Assembly (NCBI RefSeq): GCF_021018805.1
Contig: NC_086251.1
Span: 47,624,767 to 47,688,766, forward strand
From: Prinia subflava
Lineage: Eukaryota; Chordata; Aves; Passeriformes; Cisticolidae
Reading direction: 5' to 3'
DNA length: 64,000 bases
Part shown: in pieces, positions 1-12,529 of the stretch
Numbering within the stretch: the first letter of the stretch is position 1
Layout: every line of letters begins with the position of its first letter
Program-made: the position numbers and the translations under genes
Notes under the pieces: generated by a model
What the model was told of the DNA's origin: nothing
What the model saw: only the letters and a program-made list of their open reading frames with translations
The model's database searches: none

Positions 1-2017
1 ATTTGTTCTTAGACAGCATTTCATATTGTAATCTGTAGGATAAAAAAATTACTTGGGCAGTTACTCTAAGAAGATTGGATGATATTTTCAGGCAGTTTAA
101 AATGCAGTAATTATACTTCAGTAACTTCTACACAAAATTACAGAATTTGTAACTCCTAGCTCTTACAAAATTATGCCAATTGTAAAACCTTTTCTGAGTT
201 CTGATTTTAATACTTTTCAGAGTCTAAAGCCTTTATCCATGCACTGCTGTTTGTTCAGAGTGCCATGAGCCAAGTTCAGGAAGATCTTTTCTCTTGAGAT
301 CTGAGTTCACGTGATGTATTTAATGATTTTGTACCATGTTCTGTTCTAGCTGACAGTGAGACTTATTGTAGCTGCTGAATGCTAGGAATTTACCTTACTT
401 TTTAGGTAAGGATAAACACAGTTTTGAGTTCATTAATTTCTCAGAGATTAACTTACGAAAACAAATGGCCTTTCGAGTTTATTTATTCCTTTTCTCCACT
501 GTCCATGTGTGAAACACCAGCTTTGGCAGTGGAGGGTTGTTTGCTTTTTACATAAAACAGCAATGTAATATATGCTTTTTGTGTGTATGCTTAAATAAAA
601 CCTTTGAAAAAGTGGCAAAAATAGCCCTGTGGGCTGTCAATGGAAAGAAAATTTACTTTGCAGTTCATTCTCAACAAAAGTTTTCTATATGATCTACAGA
701 CTGTTCTGTTCAAAATAGTAGCTTAAAAGTGAAGACTGTATTAAACATTTGATAGAACGATATACTAGAGATGTAAAAAACTTGAAAATATAATACTGAG
801 TGAGAATTTATTTTCTTACACCAAATCTAGGGATTACTAGATAGCTCAATGTTGTGAGGTTTTTTTCTTAACAGTCTAGAAAAATGTGTATTTCCCTTAT
901 ATTTACAGCCAGAACTTCATAGAAGTGCTCTGGTTTTGTAGCAATGCTATGTAAATCTATATGATGCTGAATACTTGTTGCTGAATACTATTGTATTACT
1001 ATTGTTGCTGATACTAGTGAACTTTTATAAAGTGAGGTACTTTGTACATAATCATATTGGCCTTAGGACATTAACCTTGAGGGCTTAGGATGGGAAGGAA
1101 TCACATACACCTGCATGGAATATACTAATAAAGAGAAAACACCTTAGGAAGTCAAAGTAATGCTGTTTTTTAAAAAAGGATGAAGATGACACAGTGTGAT
1201 AAACCTTTCTATCAGTTTTGTTTGTTTTTCTAATGTACTGATACAAATTTAGCTAAGATCACAAAGTTTTAGTGTTATCAGTCACTAAATTCTAGTGTGT
1301 GCTGACAGAATCCAAAATTGGTGCCATCACTGAGGAAAAGGCTCAAAGTATAAGTAAAACAGCTGACTTCTTATTTTAGTCTGTTCAGCATGAGTGTGGC
1401 TGAAGTGTGAAATCAGACCTAGAAAACCGACATGCGAGGTGAAAGGAGTCAGCTGAGTGCTGGGACTGGAGTTCTGGACATCTGGAGAAAATGTATCACA
1501 GGCTGCTCTGGTGCTGGGGGGCAGGTGTGCTCCTCAGTTGGGCATTCAGTGCTTGTAAAGCAGTGTGCACCTGAAGCCAATGCCCATTAATTTTGCTTAT
1601 TCTGCTGTCAATTCCCTGATACATTCTTAACTATGATTTGCTTTAAGACAGTAATTGAACTTCTCTGTATAATTTTTGGAGTTACTAATCTGGTTCTTGT
1701 TTTTATCTGAACTAAAAGATTATTTTCCCCTTACTTTCACAAAATGTCAGTACTGCCATGATCCATGAGTTGTATTTTCAGGCTTCTACATTTTCTTCAT
1801 TAGCAGTAAAAATGTGACAGAGTACCATTTCTTATTCTACGCTCTGTTGCTCCTGAGGGTAAGAACATTAACTTCAAGCCCAGTTTTGGTGTTCACCAGT
1901 TAAAAATATTTCCTTCCAGGGCTCCTGCATAGTTCAGATTCCTCAGATAAGAAGAGCCAAGGGTATGAGGAGACACAGGAAAAGTGGAAACTTGTCTTCT
2001 TCCATTCCCCAGGTCAC
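1..2017 (+). other. Intron-like AT-rich DNA, no coding content seen
   Basis: This stretch has stops in all frames and no recognisable exon or repeat. It is rich in T relative to A on the plus strand, as usual for the sense strand of transcribed vertebrate DNA. Together with the plus-strand terminal exon at 6863 this suggests it is an intron of that gene. An AATAAA hexamer at 594-599 is present, but nothing else marks a transcript end there. The intron assignment is an inference from the strand bias and the downstream exon. Confidence 0.4.
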
Positions 2018-2505
2018 AAAAATCACAGAATTACTAGGTTGAAAATGACCTTCAAAATCATTGAGTCCAACCCATGTCCTAAAACCTCAACTAAACCATG
2101 GCATCAAGTGCCACATCCAGTCTTGTTTTTAAATGCATCCAGGAATGGTGACTCCACCACATCCCCAGGCAGGCCATTCCAGTACTTTATCACTCTTTCC
2201 ATAAAAAAATTTTTCCTTATAGCCAACCTATATTTCCTTTGGCACAGCTTAAGACTGTGTCCTCTTGTTCTGTCAGTTGCTGCCTGGAGAAAGAGACCAA
2301 CCCCACCTGAGCACAGCCACCTTTCAGGAGGTTGTAGAGAGTGATAAGGGCACCCCTGAGTCTCCTTTTCTCCAGGCTGAACAACCCCAGCTCCCTCAGT
2401 CGTTCCTCACAAGGTTTGTGTTCCAAACCCCTCACCAGCCCTGTTGCCTCCTCTGGATGTGCTCAAGTGTCTCAATGTCCTTCCTAAACTGAGGAGCCTA
2501 GTCTG
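2018..2505 (-). mobile_element. CR1 LINE fragment, 5'-truncated, 3' end at 2018
   Basis: The plus strand begins with a CR1 3'-terminal signature (aatcacagaattact) and continues with the complement of the CR1 3' UTR and the end of the reverse transcriptase frame. On the minus strand, 2217-2435 encodes a recognisable CR1 ORF2 C-terminal stretch containing [20 protein letters not shown] and then [20 protein letters not shown]. The full element is several kilobases long, and only about 0.49 kb of the 3' end is present, the usual 5' truncation of LINE insertion. The frame is broken and the element is dead. Family assignment is strong; the subfamily cannot be named without a consensus library. Confidence 0.93.
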
Positions 2506-3149
2506 TAATACTTGTGGGAAAATCCTAGCTTTTGTAGTCTCTTCCTGTACCTATGTAGTAGAATGGGAAGACACCTTTTAAAAGATGAAGAGAATGAAGA
2601 AGCAGAACTCTAATGATAAAAAAATGATTCTAGCTAATTATGCTAATAATTCTAATTATTATGCTGTTCCTATTATTAAAACACAGCTTTACTGTGAGTT
2701 AAATAACATTGTTTGTGACAGTTTCATTTTTAATCATTTTACTTTGACAGTATGGGCTGGAGGTGAAGTGAAGCTGAAAATCTTCTTCATCCTTCAACAA
2801 TATTTAAATTTAAACCAGATCCACTTCTCAAAATACACCATTAGTGGAAAGGTAGGATGCCCAGCATTCTGTCAGTGACAGTCTTGTGAGAGCATTTGAG
2901 ATCTACTTGCTGCTACAACTTGCTTGGAAATGCAGAGATTTTCCCATATCTCTACGAGCTTTTAATTGGGAGTCAAATGCTATTCATTAGGAACTAACAA
3001 GCAGAGATATGGTCCCTCCCCACCCTCCAATCTAAATAAATGTTATAGGTGGTTGTACCCTAAAACACTTGTACAGAATCAAGATTTCTTTGACAAGGCA
3101 TGACATGTATTAATACTTAAGGTAGGAAAGGGGAGTGTATTGCCTGGGG
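2506..3149. other. Unique non-coding DNA between CR1 and LTR
   Basis: This is AT-rich sequence with no recognisable exon, RNA gene or repeat. A 97-codon open frame at 2585-2878 is AT-rich and low in complexity (Asn/Tyr/Ile-rich), with no protein-like features, and looks like chance. Confidence 0.4.
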
Positions 3150-3590
3150 AAAACGCTTAAACCTGGTTCTGGCCAGGACAGGGTTGATTTTTTCAGCAGC
3201 CAGGAGGGGTGTGGCCAGGACCCAGAGGTTATTCCATGGCACCTCAGGTCATTTTCCAAGAATGGGGAAGGGATCCCTGCCTGGCAGTGGTTGGGCATTG
3301 TTGGGTTCCTTTTGTTGCAGGGGTGAGCATTCGCATGGGAATCACTCACTTCCCTCGTACACTTTTGTTATTAATGTTGTTGCTCTTGCTGTTCATTTTC
3401 TTGTTTCATTGCTGTTTCTAGTAAATTGTTCTTATCTCAACCCATGATCTTCACTTTTATGACTCCAATTCCTCTCTTCAGCCCCAAGAGGGGAGGGAGA
3501 GGGGAAGGGAGGAGTGAACGAAGTGGCACATGGTTTGGAGTGTTTGGTGGGAACACCAAATGGGAGAATACAGTTCCTGAACCGTGAAAA
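3150..3590 (+). mobile_element. Solo LTR of an avian ERVL-like endogenous retrovirus
   Basis: The stretch carries the layout of a common avian LTR. A U3 part begins near ttaaacctggttctggcc. A degraded poly(A) signal region (gtaaattgttcttatctcaa, 3421-3440) is followed by the conserved 'cttatctcaaccca' block, a purine-rich gaggggaggg segment and a terminal cctgaaccgtga. The orientation of the poly(A) block puts the sense strand on plus. Six bases, gaaaac, occur on both sides (3149-3154 and 3586-3591) and may be a target-site duplication, but the ends are not clean TG...CA, so the exact edges are uncertain. No internal gag, pol or env sequence lies next to it, so it is a solo LTR left by recombination and has no coding capacity. 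The family name rests on memory of avian LTRs. Confidence 0.8.
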
Positions 3591-3931
3591 CTACTAAAAT
3601 TTTTTGAGTCTTTGTCAGAAGTAGTCTTACTGTAAGGATCCAAAGGTTGCATGTGTTTCATGGCTTTTAGAGATGTTTTCATGGTTTTGAAAAGGTATTG
3701 CTGGGGAAGATGATCTCACAGTCAAATCTGATAAAGAAATGTATCCAGTAAACAGAAATGTATTCTTGGTCTGAAAACTGTAAGTAACTAATGGGATAAT
3801 GAAACTAGATCAAAAGAATCTGTAAAATCGCCTGTTGACATTTGTTTTTAAAAATACTTTTAACAGTATCAAGTCTTCGCTTGAGATTCTTTTTGATTGG
3901 GTAAGAGATACAATACAAAGATCAAAATTTT
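3591..3931. other. Unique DNA between LTR and CR1, nothing seen
   Basis: This is about 340 bases of AT-rich sequence with no recognised feature. It separates the LTR from the next CR1 copy, so the two are independent insertions. Confidence 0.4.
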
Positions 3932-4610
3932 GTAGAATCATAAAATGGTTTGGTTTGGAAGGGGCCTTAAAAACCATCTGGTTTCAGTGCTCTGCTATGG
4001 GCAGGGACACCTTTCAGTAGACCAGGTTGCTCAAAGCCCCATCCAGCCTGGCTGTGAGCACTTCCAGAGATGAGCCATTTACAGCTTCTCTGGGCAGCCT
4101 GTGCTGATATGTCACCCCTACTCATAGTGAAGAATTTCTTCCTAGTACCTAATCTGAACCTACTCTCTTTCAGTTTAAAGCTGTTTCCCCTTGTCCTGTC
4201 ACTACATGCCCTTGTAAGAAGTCTCTCTCCAGCTCTCCTGTAGGACCCCTCTAAGTACTGGAAGGTGTTCTAAGTTTTCCCCAGAGCTTTCTCTTTCCCA
4301 GGCTAGGCCAGCCCAACTCTCTCAGCCTGCCTTCATGGGAGAGATGCTCCAGCCCCCTGATCACCTCTGTGGCCATCCTCTGCAGTTGCTGCAACAGGTC
4401 CATGTCCTTCCTGTGCTGAGGGCCCCAGAGCTGGGTGCAGTGGTTCAGGTGGGGTCTCACCAGAGTGCAGTAGAGGGCAGATCCCCTCCCTCACTCTGCT
4501 GCCCATGCTGCTTTGGATGCAGTCCAGGATAGAACTGGCTCTCTGGGCTGCAAGAATACATTCCCAGATCATGTCCATGCTGCACCACCAGCATTCATTT
4601 CGGGAGTCTT
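3932..4610 (-). mobile_element. CR1 LINE fragment, 5'-truncated, 3' end at 3932
   Basis: The plus strand opens with agaatcataaaatggtttgg, the complement of the CR1 3' terminus, and reads back through the CR1 3' UTR into ORF2. On the minus strand, 4251-4460 encodes the ORF2 C-terminal block (DLLQQLQRMATEVIRGLEHL followed by RLRELGWPSLGKRKL). Further upstream in element terms, 4470-4605 matches the segment typical of longer CR1 copies, the complement of the part around 'gatgcagcccagga'. About 0.68 kb of the 3' end is kept. Stops and indels interrupt the frame. Its 3' UTR is closer to that of the copy at 32768 than to that of the copy at 2018, so the two minus-strand neighbours are probably different subfamilies. 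Confidence 0.93.
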
Positions 4611-6862
4611 GTTGCATGGCTTATTTCCTGCAAGTATGGAACAGAGTAGTTAGTCAGAGTTGAAGTGAGGAGTACTCATTTTTTTAAGAGTACTTTTTTA
4701 TTTCCAATGCAGTTGAAATCTTCCATTATAACAACACAAGCTTTTGTAGAAACTAATTTCCATGAAGGGTACTGGGAGGACAAATATTTCATTGAATGGT
4801 TTGGATGATCAAAAAGTGGCATGATAAGCAGTAAATGTTGTGAACTGTTAATGTACATCGTGCTGCTTGACCAGTATTAACCAAGGGATGAAAGAGCTTG
4901 TTGTTTCAGATCAACCACATTAATTACATTAATAAAATACTTAATTCTGTGTTGTAAAGGGTGTGTTAGTGTTTTCCTGCAGAGGAACTCTGAGGAGTGG
5001 TTGCAGTTCAGTGGTAAGTGAACTGAACTGTTTTCCTGGAAGAGAAGGGTTCATACAAACTCTTAAGGTCAGAAGAAACAAGTGCTCTATGAGCTTTAAG
5101 CAGTAAAAACCTGCCTTTTGTATAATCCTCTTAGGTGATGCTAGCTGGATCTGTGATTCAACAGCTGAATGATAATGAGCTAAACATCTGCCAAAAAGTA
5201 TAGTTTGTAACTGCAATCTGCCAGTCACCAATTTTGGTAATGAACAAATACATTACTTCAGTTGTTCAGGCTTTTCTTAAATATGTTTCATTTTCAGAGC
5301 AACTTTTTGGAAGTGATAACTTCTCTAAAAGCTACTTTTGACAAATTATTCCAAAGAAATTTGCAATGATGGTCATTTCAAGTAAAAATTAATACAACCC
5401 AAACCACAGCCTTTCTGTTCAACTTGGCCCAAGGTTGATACCAGTTTTTGTAAAACTGACTCTGGAAAACCAATGGAGAGCGTTCATCATGTTGTATAGT
5501 AGTGGCTACCATGCCCTTACTGATATTTAAGATGTAGAAAATGAAGCATAACATTTAATGTCAGTAACAATGTCAGAACTTTTGCAAGTAAATAAGAACT
5601 CCATCTTCAAAATGTTGAAGGTTTTTATTTTTAGGTGCAACCAAAATTATTTTTTCCTTTGTTAGTGGCTAATTAGTTTATAGGAATATATATCGATTGG
5701 AAGAATGAACTTTTAGCAACGCAGTAGTTAAGCCACAGCTTTTGCAGTGGTCTGTTTCTCAAGTGGTGGTTTCATTGATGCCTTCTTGAAGTTGTCACTT
5801 AGCTCAGTTGCTTTGTCTGCAAGTCTCATTTGGTTGTCTCACCAGTTCTGAACCATGTTGTGATACACAGCACAGTTGTTTACTCAAGTGCTTTACGGCT
5901 CTGTAAATAAAGACAAGAACTCTAATTTGGAGTGAGGCAGTTTAGATTGCTGAGTTCTAGCAAAGAAAAGGGATTATTAATAGCCTAGAGGTTGAAAGAT
6001 AACCTTTTATTGGTGTTTTAGATTGCAGTTTTATGTAAAACCATTGCAGTTAATCTAATCTAGAGAACTGCTTCCTCTCCAGCTGTTTATATTTTTTGTA
6101 GAAAGAGCAAAAATGTGACTGACCAGGTATCATTATTTTCCAGTATTCTTTATTTTACAGCAGTTGCTTCAAAGTGTGGTGTTTTTAGTCTTTTGAGTCT
6201 ATCTGTATAAGTTTTACTGTGTGCTCATTTCAACTGTAATTACTAAAGTTTCTGAGAAATAATCGTGAGGCAGGAAGACAATATGACTACACTCAAATTG
6301 TGTAGTAAATTTGTACAAGAGGATTTTGAAAGATCTTTGACAAGAAAAAATAGGACGTAGTTAGAACTTAATCATTGCTAAGACTTAGTAGGACTGTCAG
6401 CCATTTTATTTCTATATCTACCTAAGATTCAATGATAGCAACAGGCATCTCAGGACGCTTTCTGATGCCACTGCAGTGAACTGTCAAATAAAAAAATAAA
6501 AAAGGTTACCCACATTTACCTAACTAGCCTGTTGCATATGCTTCATGCTTTCACTGAAAATGTTTTTGTGGTGTGGATTACATATCAAAAAGTGTGATAT
6601 TGGATGTGATAACATTGCCACTCATTTTGTAATTTTACTACTTGTCTGGGGCAACAGGTGTAGCATATCCAAGTAATTATTTCTATTAGGGCTATATTGT
6701 ATCTTTGGTTGTTTTCAGAGAACTTGTTTAACTTTCATGGAGAAAAAACCCTGAGCATGATGTAATCAATACTTCCTAAATTACTGGCAGGTGCTCTGCA
6801 AGACATAGTAATGAACTTCTCTGAAAAATCATCCGGGAATTACTTTTTCTGCCGTGTTGCAG
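4611..6862 (+). other. Intron-like DNA ending in a splice acceptor
   Basis: No coding exon is recognised in this stretch, and the sequence stays T-rich on plus. A possible degenerate coding fragment on the minus strand at 5728-5883 is treated under findings. The 3' border is a good splice acceptor: a pyrimidine-rich run (ttactttttctgccgtgttg) leading into AG at 6861-6862. The stretch is therefore most simply the last intron of the gene whose end lies at 6863. Confidence 0.45.
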
Positions 6863-6927
6863 CTCCTGAAGGAGTAGCACAGCTGGCGGAGCATATTGCC
6901 CGTCACCGTGCCAGACTTGGCATTTGA
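6863..6927 (+). CDS. Candidate terminal coding exon of an unidentified gene (partial)
   Basis: After the acceptor AG at 6861-6862, only one of the three frames stays open. It begins with the last two bases of a split codon (NCT), runs for 20 codons and stops at TGA, 6925-6927. The peptide starts PEGVAQLAEH and ends IARHRARLGI, a charged, helix-like C-terminus. The 65 bases hold several CpGs (gcgga, cccgtcaccgtg), which is unusual in this CpG-poor neighbourhood and is what conserved coding sequence looks like. I do not recognise the protein family. The length and tail would suit the C-terminus of a soluble or mitochondrial enzyme, but that is a guess. Upstream exons lie outside the window or were not found. 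A chance acceptor followed by 20 open codons cannot be excluded. Confidence 0.55.
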
Positions 6928-7806
6928 AAGGCTGCCAGATTGCTTTGTGCTGTTGTGCTAGTCATGGATCAGCAGTTTGCAACAGTATGGAGATAGTAAG
7001 CATTTTATTCTTCGCTCTTCGTAGAATCACGCGAGTTAATGCTGCATTTGTACAGTCCAACCTATTTTCTGAACCTACCAGGTACTTGAGTTGCATTACC
7101 TTGTTAGATTAACCTCCATGCTGCAAGAATCTATAGAGAAATTATGTTTTTGACATACTCTGGTAAAATTTCTCTTAATATCAATGTTTGGAGTCACTCT
7201 GCATAGCCTGCTTTTTGTGTTTTATGTAATTTTATTATGCTTTAGTATTTCTTTCATAATCTCCCTGATTTTACTAATGCACAATATTGCAAAAGCAGTA
7301 TAAAACTGGTCAACAGACTTTAAATCATTTGTGTATCTCTAAACCTCTTATGCTGATTAAAAGTGTTAAGGCTATTAGTATTTTTTATGTAACTGGGTCT
7401 AAATTTAGTTTCTGTTGCAGTCAAAAAACACTCTGATATTGCAAACCATGATCCTAATCTGCTTCCTTTTGGAGTCGATGGTAACAGTTTTTCAGCACAG
7501 CTTTTGTGTCTCTGTGTACTAATGACTTGAATAGTTAACACTGTGTTTATTGTAGAAATTCAGTGTGACTTTTCATTTTCTGATTTCTTTTCCAGGAGTG
7601 TCAAAATACCATTTTTGTTGTGTGGAATACGATTTTATTTACTGCTGGGCATTGGGGTGTTTTTTAATTCTTGAATTTTTAAAAAGTGATTACAGTAGCC
7701 CATTGGTTACTGCTCCATTGGTTAGAAGGACAGGACTTAATTATGAAGTTAGTATTTTTCCTTATGTAAAATTCTTCTGATTCTGGAGTGGAGAGGCAAA
7801 AAGAAA

Positions 7807-7812
7807 AATAAA
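7807..7812 (+). terminator. Candidate poly(A) signal AATAAA (proximal)
   Basis: This canonical hexamer lies about 0.9 kb after the TGA at 6925. The following 50 bases are only moderately G/T-rich, so it is the weaker of the two nearer candidates. Confidence 0.3.
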
Positions 7813-9309
7813 TGTTGAACTGGAAGAAGTTGGATAGCATTTATGTAGTCCATACCTTCCAAGCTGAATAGCTGTAAAAGGCCTGCATGACAGTCTCATC
7901 CTGTAAAACTGCACCTAATGTCCATTCTGTGTAGTCTGGTCTAATTGTTTGAATAACCTAATTATTATTAGAAAGTAACAAGGTCGTGCCACCACATATT
8001 ACTGATTTTATTTCCTGCAATGTTGTGCAGTGCCTTTGGCCAGTTACAATGTGTGGTCTTAATTTCACATGTACACAAGTTTTATGTCATAGCTGACAAA
8101 TTGATGCAAAAAGTTGGCTTTAAAAAAACCAAGACTACTGTTGTGGAGGGATTAGAATATCCAGTGAAGGAAGACACAGCTCTGTGTTCAAGGAGCCCAT
8201 AGGAAAGACTGAACATTTGAGTAGTAGCCTTGTTGCTATTTGTGTAAAAATGAGTGCCTTTAAGCTCATATATGGAAATGGGTAATTTACATTATTTTTT
8301 TTTTAAACACAGAATTGAAGATTGTATTTCTAATGCGTGTGTGCATGATCTTAAAAACAGCTAGAGACTGCATTGTGTGAGCCATACACACAAGTCAATG
8401 GTTGCATACCTAAGAGTACAGCACTTGAGTGCTTCTGGTAATTTTACTCCCACATTGGCAGGACTGTTCCGCTGATTGTTTTCTAAGAAACAAACAGCTT
8501 CTAAATTATACAGTCATTTTTTGACGTGTGAATGGAATTTTCCTTTGCTTGTCAGAACATAGGCTCTAACAACGCTGAAGTGGTTCTAAAATTACTTATC
8601 TAGTCAGGGGGCAATATGTTTTCTTTAAAGTTGAGCATTTCTTTAAGACTGGGAAAGGATATCTGCCTTGATATTCTTGGTTTGGAAATACAGTATGGAT
8701 GGAATGAAGAAAGAGCTTTAGGCAATGTGGAAGGAAGGAGAAATAACCAAAACAGTGATGACTTTTCTAGGGAGATGGTGTTCTGCTTTGCTTGAGAGAG
8801 TTATGGATGTCTTGTCAATTATTCCCCATAGAATTAAGCATGAGTTTTAGCTTTTGGAAAGTTTTAGTGGTTAATTTTTCAGCTTCTGCAAGCCTGTCAT
8901 GTCAGAAGAAGATAATGGTGTATGGTTTTTTTCCAGGATAAGATTAGGTTAGGATTATGAACAGCATCATAAAGAATTAAATTCATTGATCACACAGCAG
9001 AGTCTGCAGGTCTAGGTTTGATGGCTGCAAGTTGCTTATGAAGTGTTCTGTGCTGGGTGATTTATTTGATTCGTACTTTAGGTTATGGCTAAGGCCAGGG
9101 TTAGGGGCACCAGGTTACAGATGAAGTTTTTGTGCAGTCTCATGGGGAGAGAAGCAAAAATGAGGCTTAGTATCGATGATACAAATGCAGAAGAGCACTA
9201 AAGGCAAATCGTGTGTATTTTTGGAAATTTCCACCTTATCCACTGATGCTGGGTTGACACCGACAAGAAGTTACAAGACTCTTTGTTTCTTGTCTATTCA
9301 AAAAGTTTT

Positions 9310-9362
9310 AATAAATGCAGCACTCCACTGTCACTGATCAAAGTGTTGGTCTGTGTGGTTTT
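9310..9362 (+). terminator. Candidate poly(A) site: AATAAA plus G/T-rich element
   Basis: AATAAA at 9310-9315 is followed about 30 bases later by a strong G/T-rich element at 9343-9362 (gtgttggtctgtgtggtt). This is the spacing expected for CPSF and CstF binding, with cleavage near 9328-9338. It is the best-formed plus-strand poly(A) site that I see after the stop codon at 6925, and would give a 3' UTR of about 2.4 kb. Confidence 0.45.
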
Positions 9363-12300
9363 GAATACACAGCTTTGTGTAACTTGTTGGACTAAGAGAT
9401 ACTTAACTTCTGCCTTTTCTTTCATTATATTGATTATACCATTCTGCCACTTAATTATTCATTAGATGGTTCAATCATGCAATGTAATTGTATGAAATCC
9501 AGAACTAGAGGGAATTTTTATAGTTGGGCTGCTCAATACTGAAGAATCTTCCTCATGTTAAATGACTTTTCATTATGATGTTGCCTTTTTTAATTCCATG
9601 AGCTTTCTGAAATAGTGTTTAAACCAGTGCTAATTTCCTAAGCATATACTTCAGTAAGCCTTGATTTCTGATTGCAATAAATCTTCTGTGTATTTTGGGT
9701 CTGGATGCAGGGAAATCTCTGAATAGGGTGTTACACTTTGAAAGTCTGCTGCCTACTGATGTATGTGCAAGTGTAAAATCTCCCTCCTAGCAGTGCCGCA
9801 CACTGCTTATTGCACAGAACTTTGGCTTCTTTTGTGTTACTGATGAGAACTGCTGAAATATAGCATTATTTACTTTGCTTGGGAAATTGTCAAGTCAACT
9901 GCTTTAACTCCAAGGTTTTTTGTTTTGTTTTTTTAATTGTCTATCAAATCTGTAGCCCTGGGGTTGGTAAGTAGCTTGTGTCACTATGCAAGCAGCTGAA
10001 ATTTAGTAGCAAGGCACCTCTAATATCTAGACTGATTTGGCATCTATCTATGCTGATAAAATTGTACGCTTTAGGGAAGACACAGGGGAAAGATGGAAGT
10101 GGTGGAGACAGGTAGATTCCTACTTGGCTGTCTAATTATATTCATGTGGCAAATACTTAAGAATTACTTTCTGGATCATCAGCTTCAGTCTATTTATGAT
10201 GTATGTTTTTAATATTCTGCTTTAGCATAACTACCTCCTCTGGGCTTTTTTCTCTTGGTTGGATGGGTAGAAGTGTTCCACTCTAGGATCTGCTGTGGTG
10301 TGTGGGTGGAAGAGCACTTACTCTTTTACTAACACCAGGTGTGTCATGTAGGTGAATAGAAGCCTAGTGCTCCCTTGCTGCCTGTGGAAAGTGGAGGATG
10401 TGATCCAGAACATGAGAAACTGAGATCTTCCCTTGGTATCATCTAGGTTTCTGCACCACCTCTCCAGGGGTCTTTGTGCATTTCTTCCCCTTAGGAGTCT
10501 GTGTGGTTGTTGGATGGATGGTTGTCTCAAATGCCTTTTTTTTAATTATTATTTTTTTATTTAGGGAGACTAAGTGAGAGAGAGGAGTACATTAAAGCAC
10601 TATCCTTGAATTTCTTACTCCAGTTACAGTTTCGTACATTCTGGCTCTTCCAGACACCTCGTTGGTTCACTTGGGACACTCAGCAGCTCTGCTTTTTGGT
10701 TTTTCTGTGAACTCTTTTTAGTCAACTCAATGCTTTGTTGTTTCTGCTTTTCTAGTCTTTTCAGCTTGTGCCAGTAGCAGTTCAGAAATCAAGCCAAAAT
10801 TAGGATGTAGAGGCTCAGAAAGCTTGGGAGTTATCTTGTCACACTTGTGGGGTATTGACTGTTCATTGAGAGAGGAGTTGCTGCTCTTTGGGGATGCATG
10901 AATGCCTGTATGAGACAAGGCTGTGCTTGGTTTGAATGCTTCAGTCAATAAATGGGATATAAGAAATAATAGAAATTATAAAATAGAATAAAATAGAAAT
11001 TGTCTGCCCCTGCATCACTGCTTGTTCTTTACTGTTTGGTTAAGCTAATGCAGTTCATGGAATGAACATCTCAATAATACAGTCACAAAATGTGTGGAAG
11101 TTACAAAGACTGCCAATCACTGAAGCATGAAGATTTTTCCTTGATCCTATTCTTCTGGGAATAAAAAGCATGTCTAATTTTCCATGACTTTTAGTGAAAT
11201 TTGATGGGCAGAACTGTCTTTTCAGAATATTGCATCCCTGAAGATAATAATGCTGTCTTGAATGGTAAAATATGAAGGAGGTTCTAGATATTTTTGAGTG
11301 CTTTTCATCATATCCAGAAGCTGTAGAAATAACTAATTTCAGAATCCTCTTAGCTACTTACTACTAGCTACATCATTAAAAGAACATGGTAGAACACATT
11401 GCAGTTCAGAGATGAAAAGTCCATTCTCCTGCAATGGTCAGATGAAAGTAAGCAAAGAATTTCAGTGCATACTCTTTCTCTGTGCCTGTCATGTGTTTGA
11501 AAAGAATTCCCAGTAAAAACACAACTGCAAGCTGTTTTGATGTTTGAAAACCCAAACCAAAAAAGAGGAAAAGGCAGAGTGTGTGATAGAAACTGTCCAG
11601 AAATCAAAACTGGTGTGGCTGATGTTAGTGAAGACCAATCCTTTGTCCTACAAACCCAGCTCGTGTCTAGGCTGTGTTTGTGTGGTGCCTTGCCTGCCAT
11701 GTTCACCTGCCCAGTTCCAGGTTCTGTGCTCTAGAACATGCAGCACCATCAAGGCCCAAAGTCTGCATTTGTGGCTGCAGGGCACATGTTGTGTCTCAGA
11801 GCAGTCTGAGGCTGGAGCGGTGAAGGCCAAAGGACATTGATAATGCAGTTCACTGTGCACATTAAGGAAGCTTCTGTGGAAAAGCAGGATGTTTGTGTGT
11901 CTCTGGTCCAAGTAAAATCTCTTTTCAGGAAAGTACCTTATTGGAACCAAGGAAACTTTTCCTTCTGAAATGGCATTGTGTTTGAAACTGCATTCTGTGT
12001 TTGAACAAACTCATCCATTATAACCTTCAAGTAATTTAAAAAGTCTCGCTTCTGATATGTCACTTAAAAGGATAATTGATTTTTTCCTTTTTAGCTCCCC
12101 TTTGTACAGTTGTTTGAAACCTCCTGCAGAAAAATGTTAATTTGTTTTCAGTATGTGTATTTTTAAAAGGCAATTTCCTTAGCAAGTTATGCAAGCCTTT
12201 GAAACAAAAGCTACTATAAAAAGAAATCTGAATGAAACAATTTGCATAGCAATACCAGCCCAGTGTTGGTATATATGCTAAAACAAGTGGAAATCTGCAG

Positions 12301-12529
12301 GAGGAAAAATACCCCAAATCTAGAACAGATAAACAAATCCAAAGTAAATCTTGAGAGGATTTTCCACAATTTCATGTCAAAGACTCTGCTGAAGTATTAG
12401 TGCTGTTCTACTTTAATATTATTTCAATATTTTGACTTATCAAGTGCTGTAAGAGCAAGGGTAGACTGATTGCTTTTTTCTTTTGCCTTTTTTTTTCCCC
12501 TAATAGTTTGTCTCTTAACACGTTTAAGC

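Noticed and set aside
594..599. AATAAA as a transcript end
   Set aside because: It lies within the inferred intron with no UTR-like context or G/T-rich element that stands out; a plain hexamer is common in AT-rich DNA.
2585..2878. 97-codon open frame on plus
   Set aside because: AT-rich, Asn/Tyr/Ile-biased translation with no domain or exon context; expected by chance in this composition.
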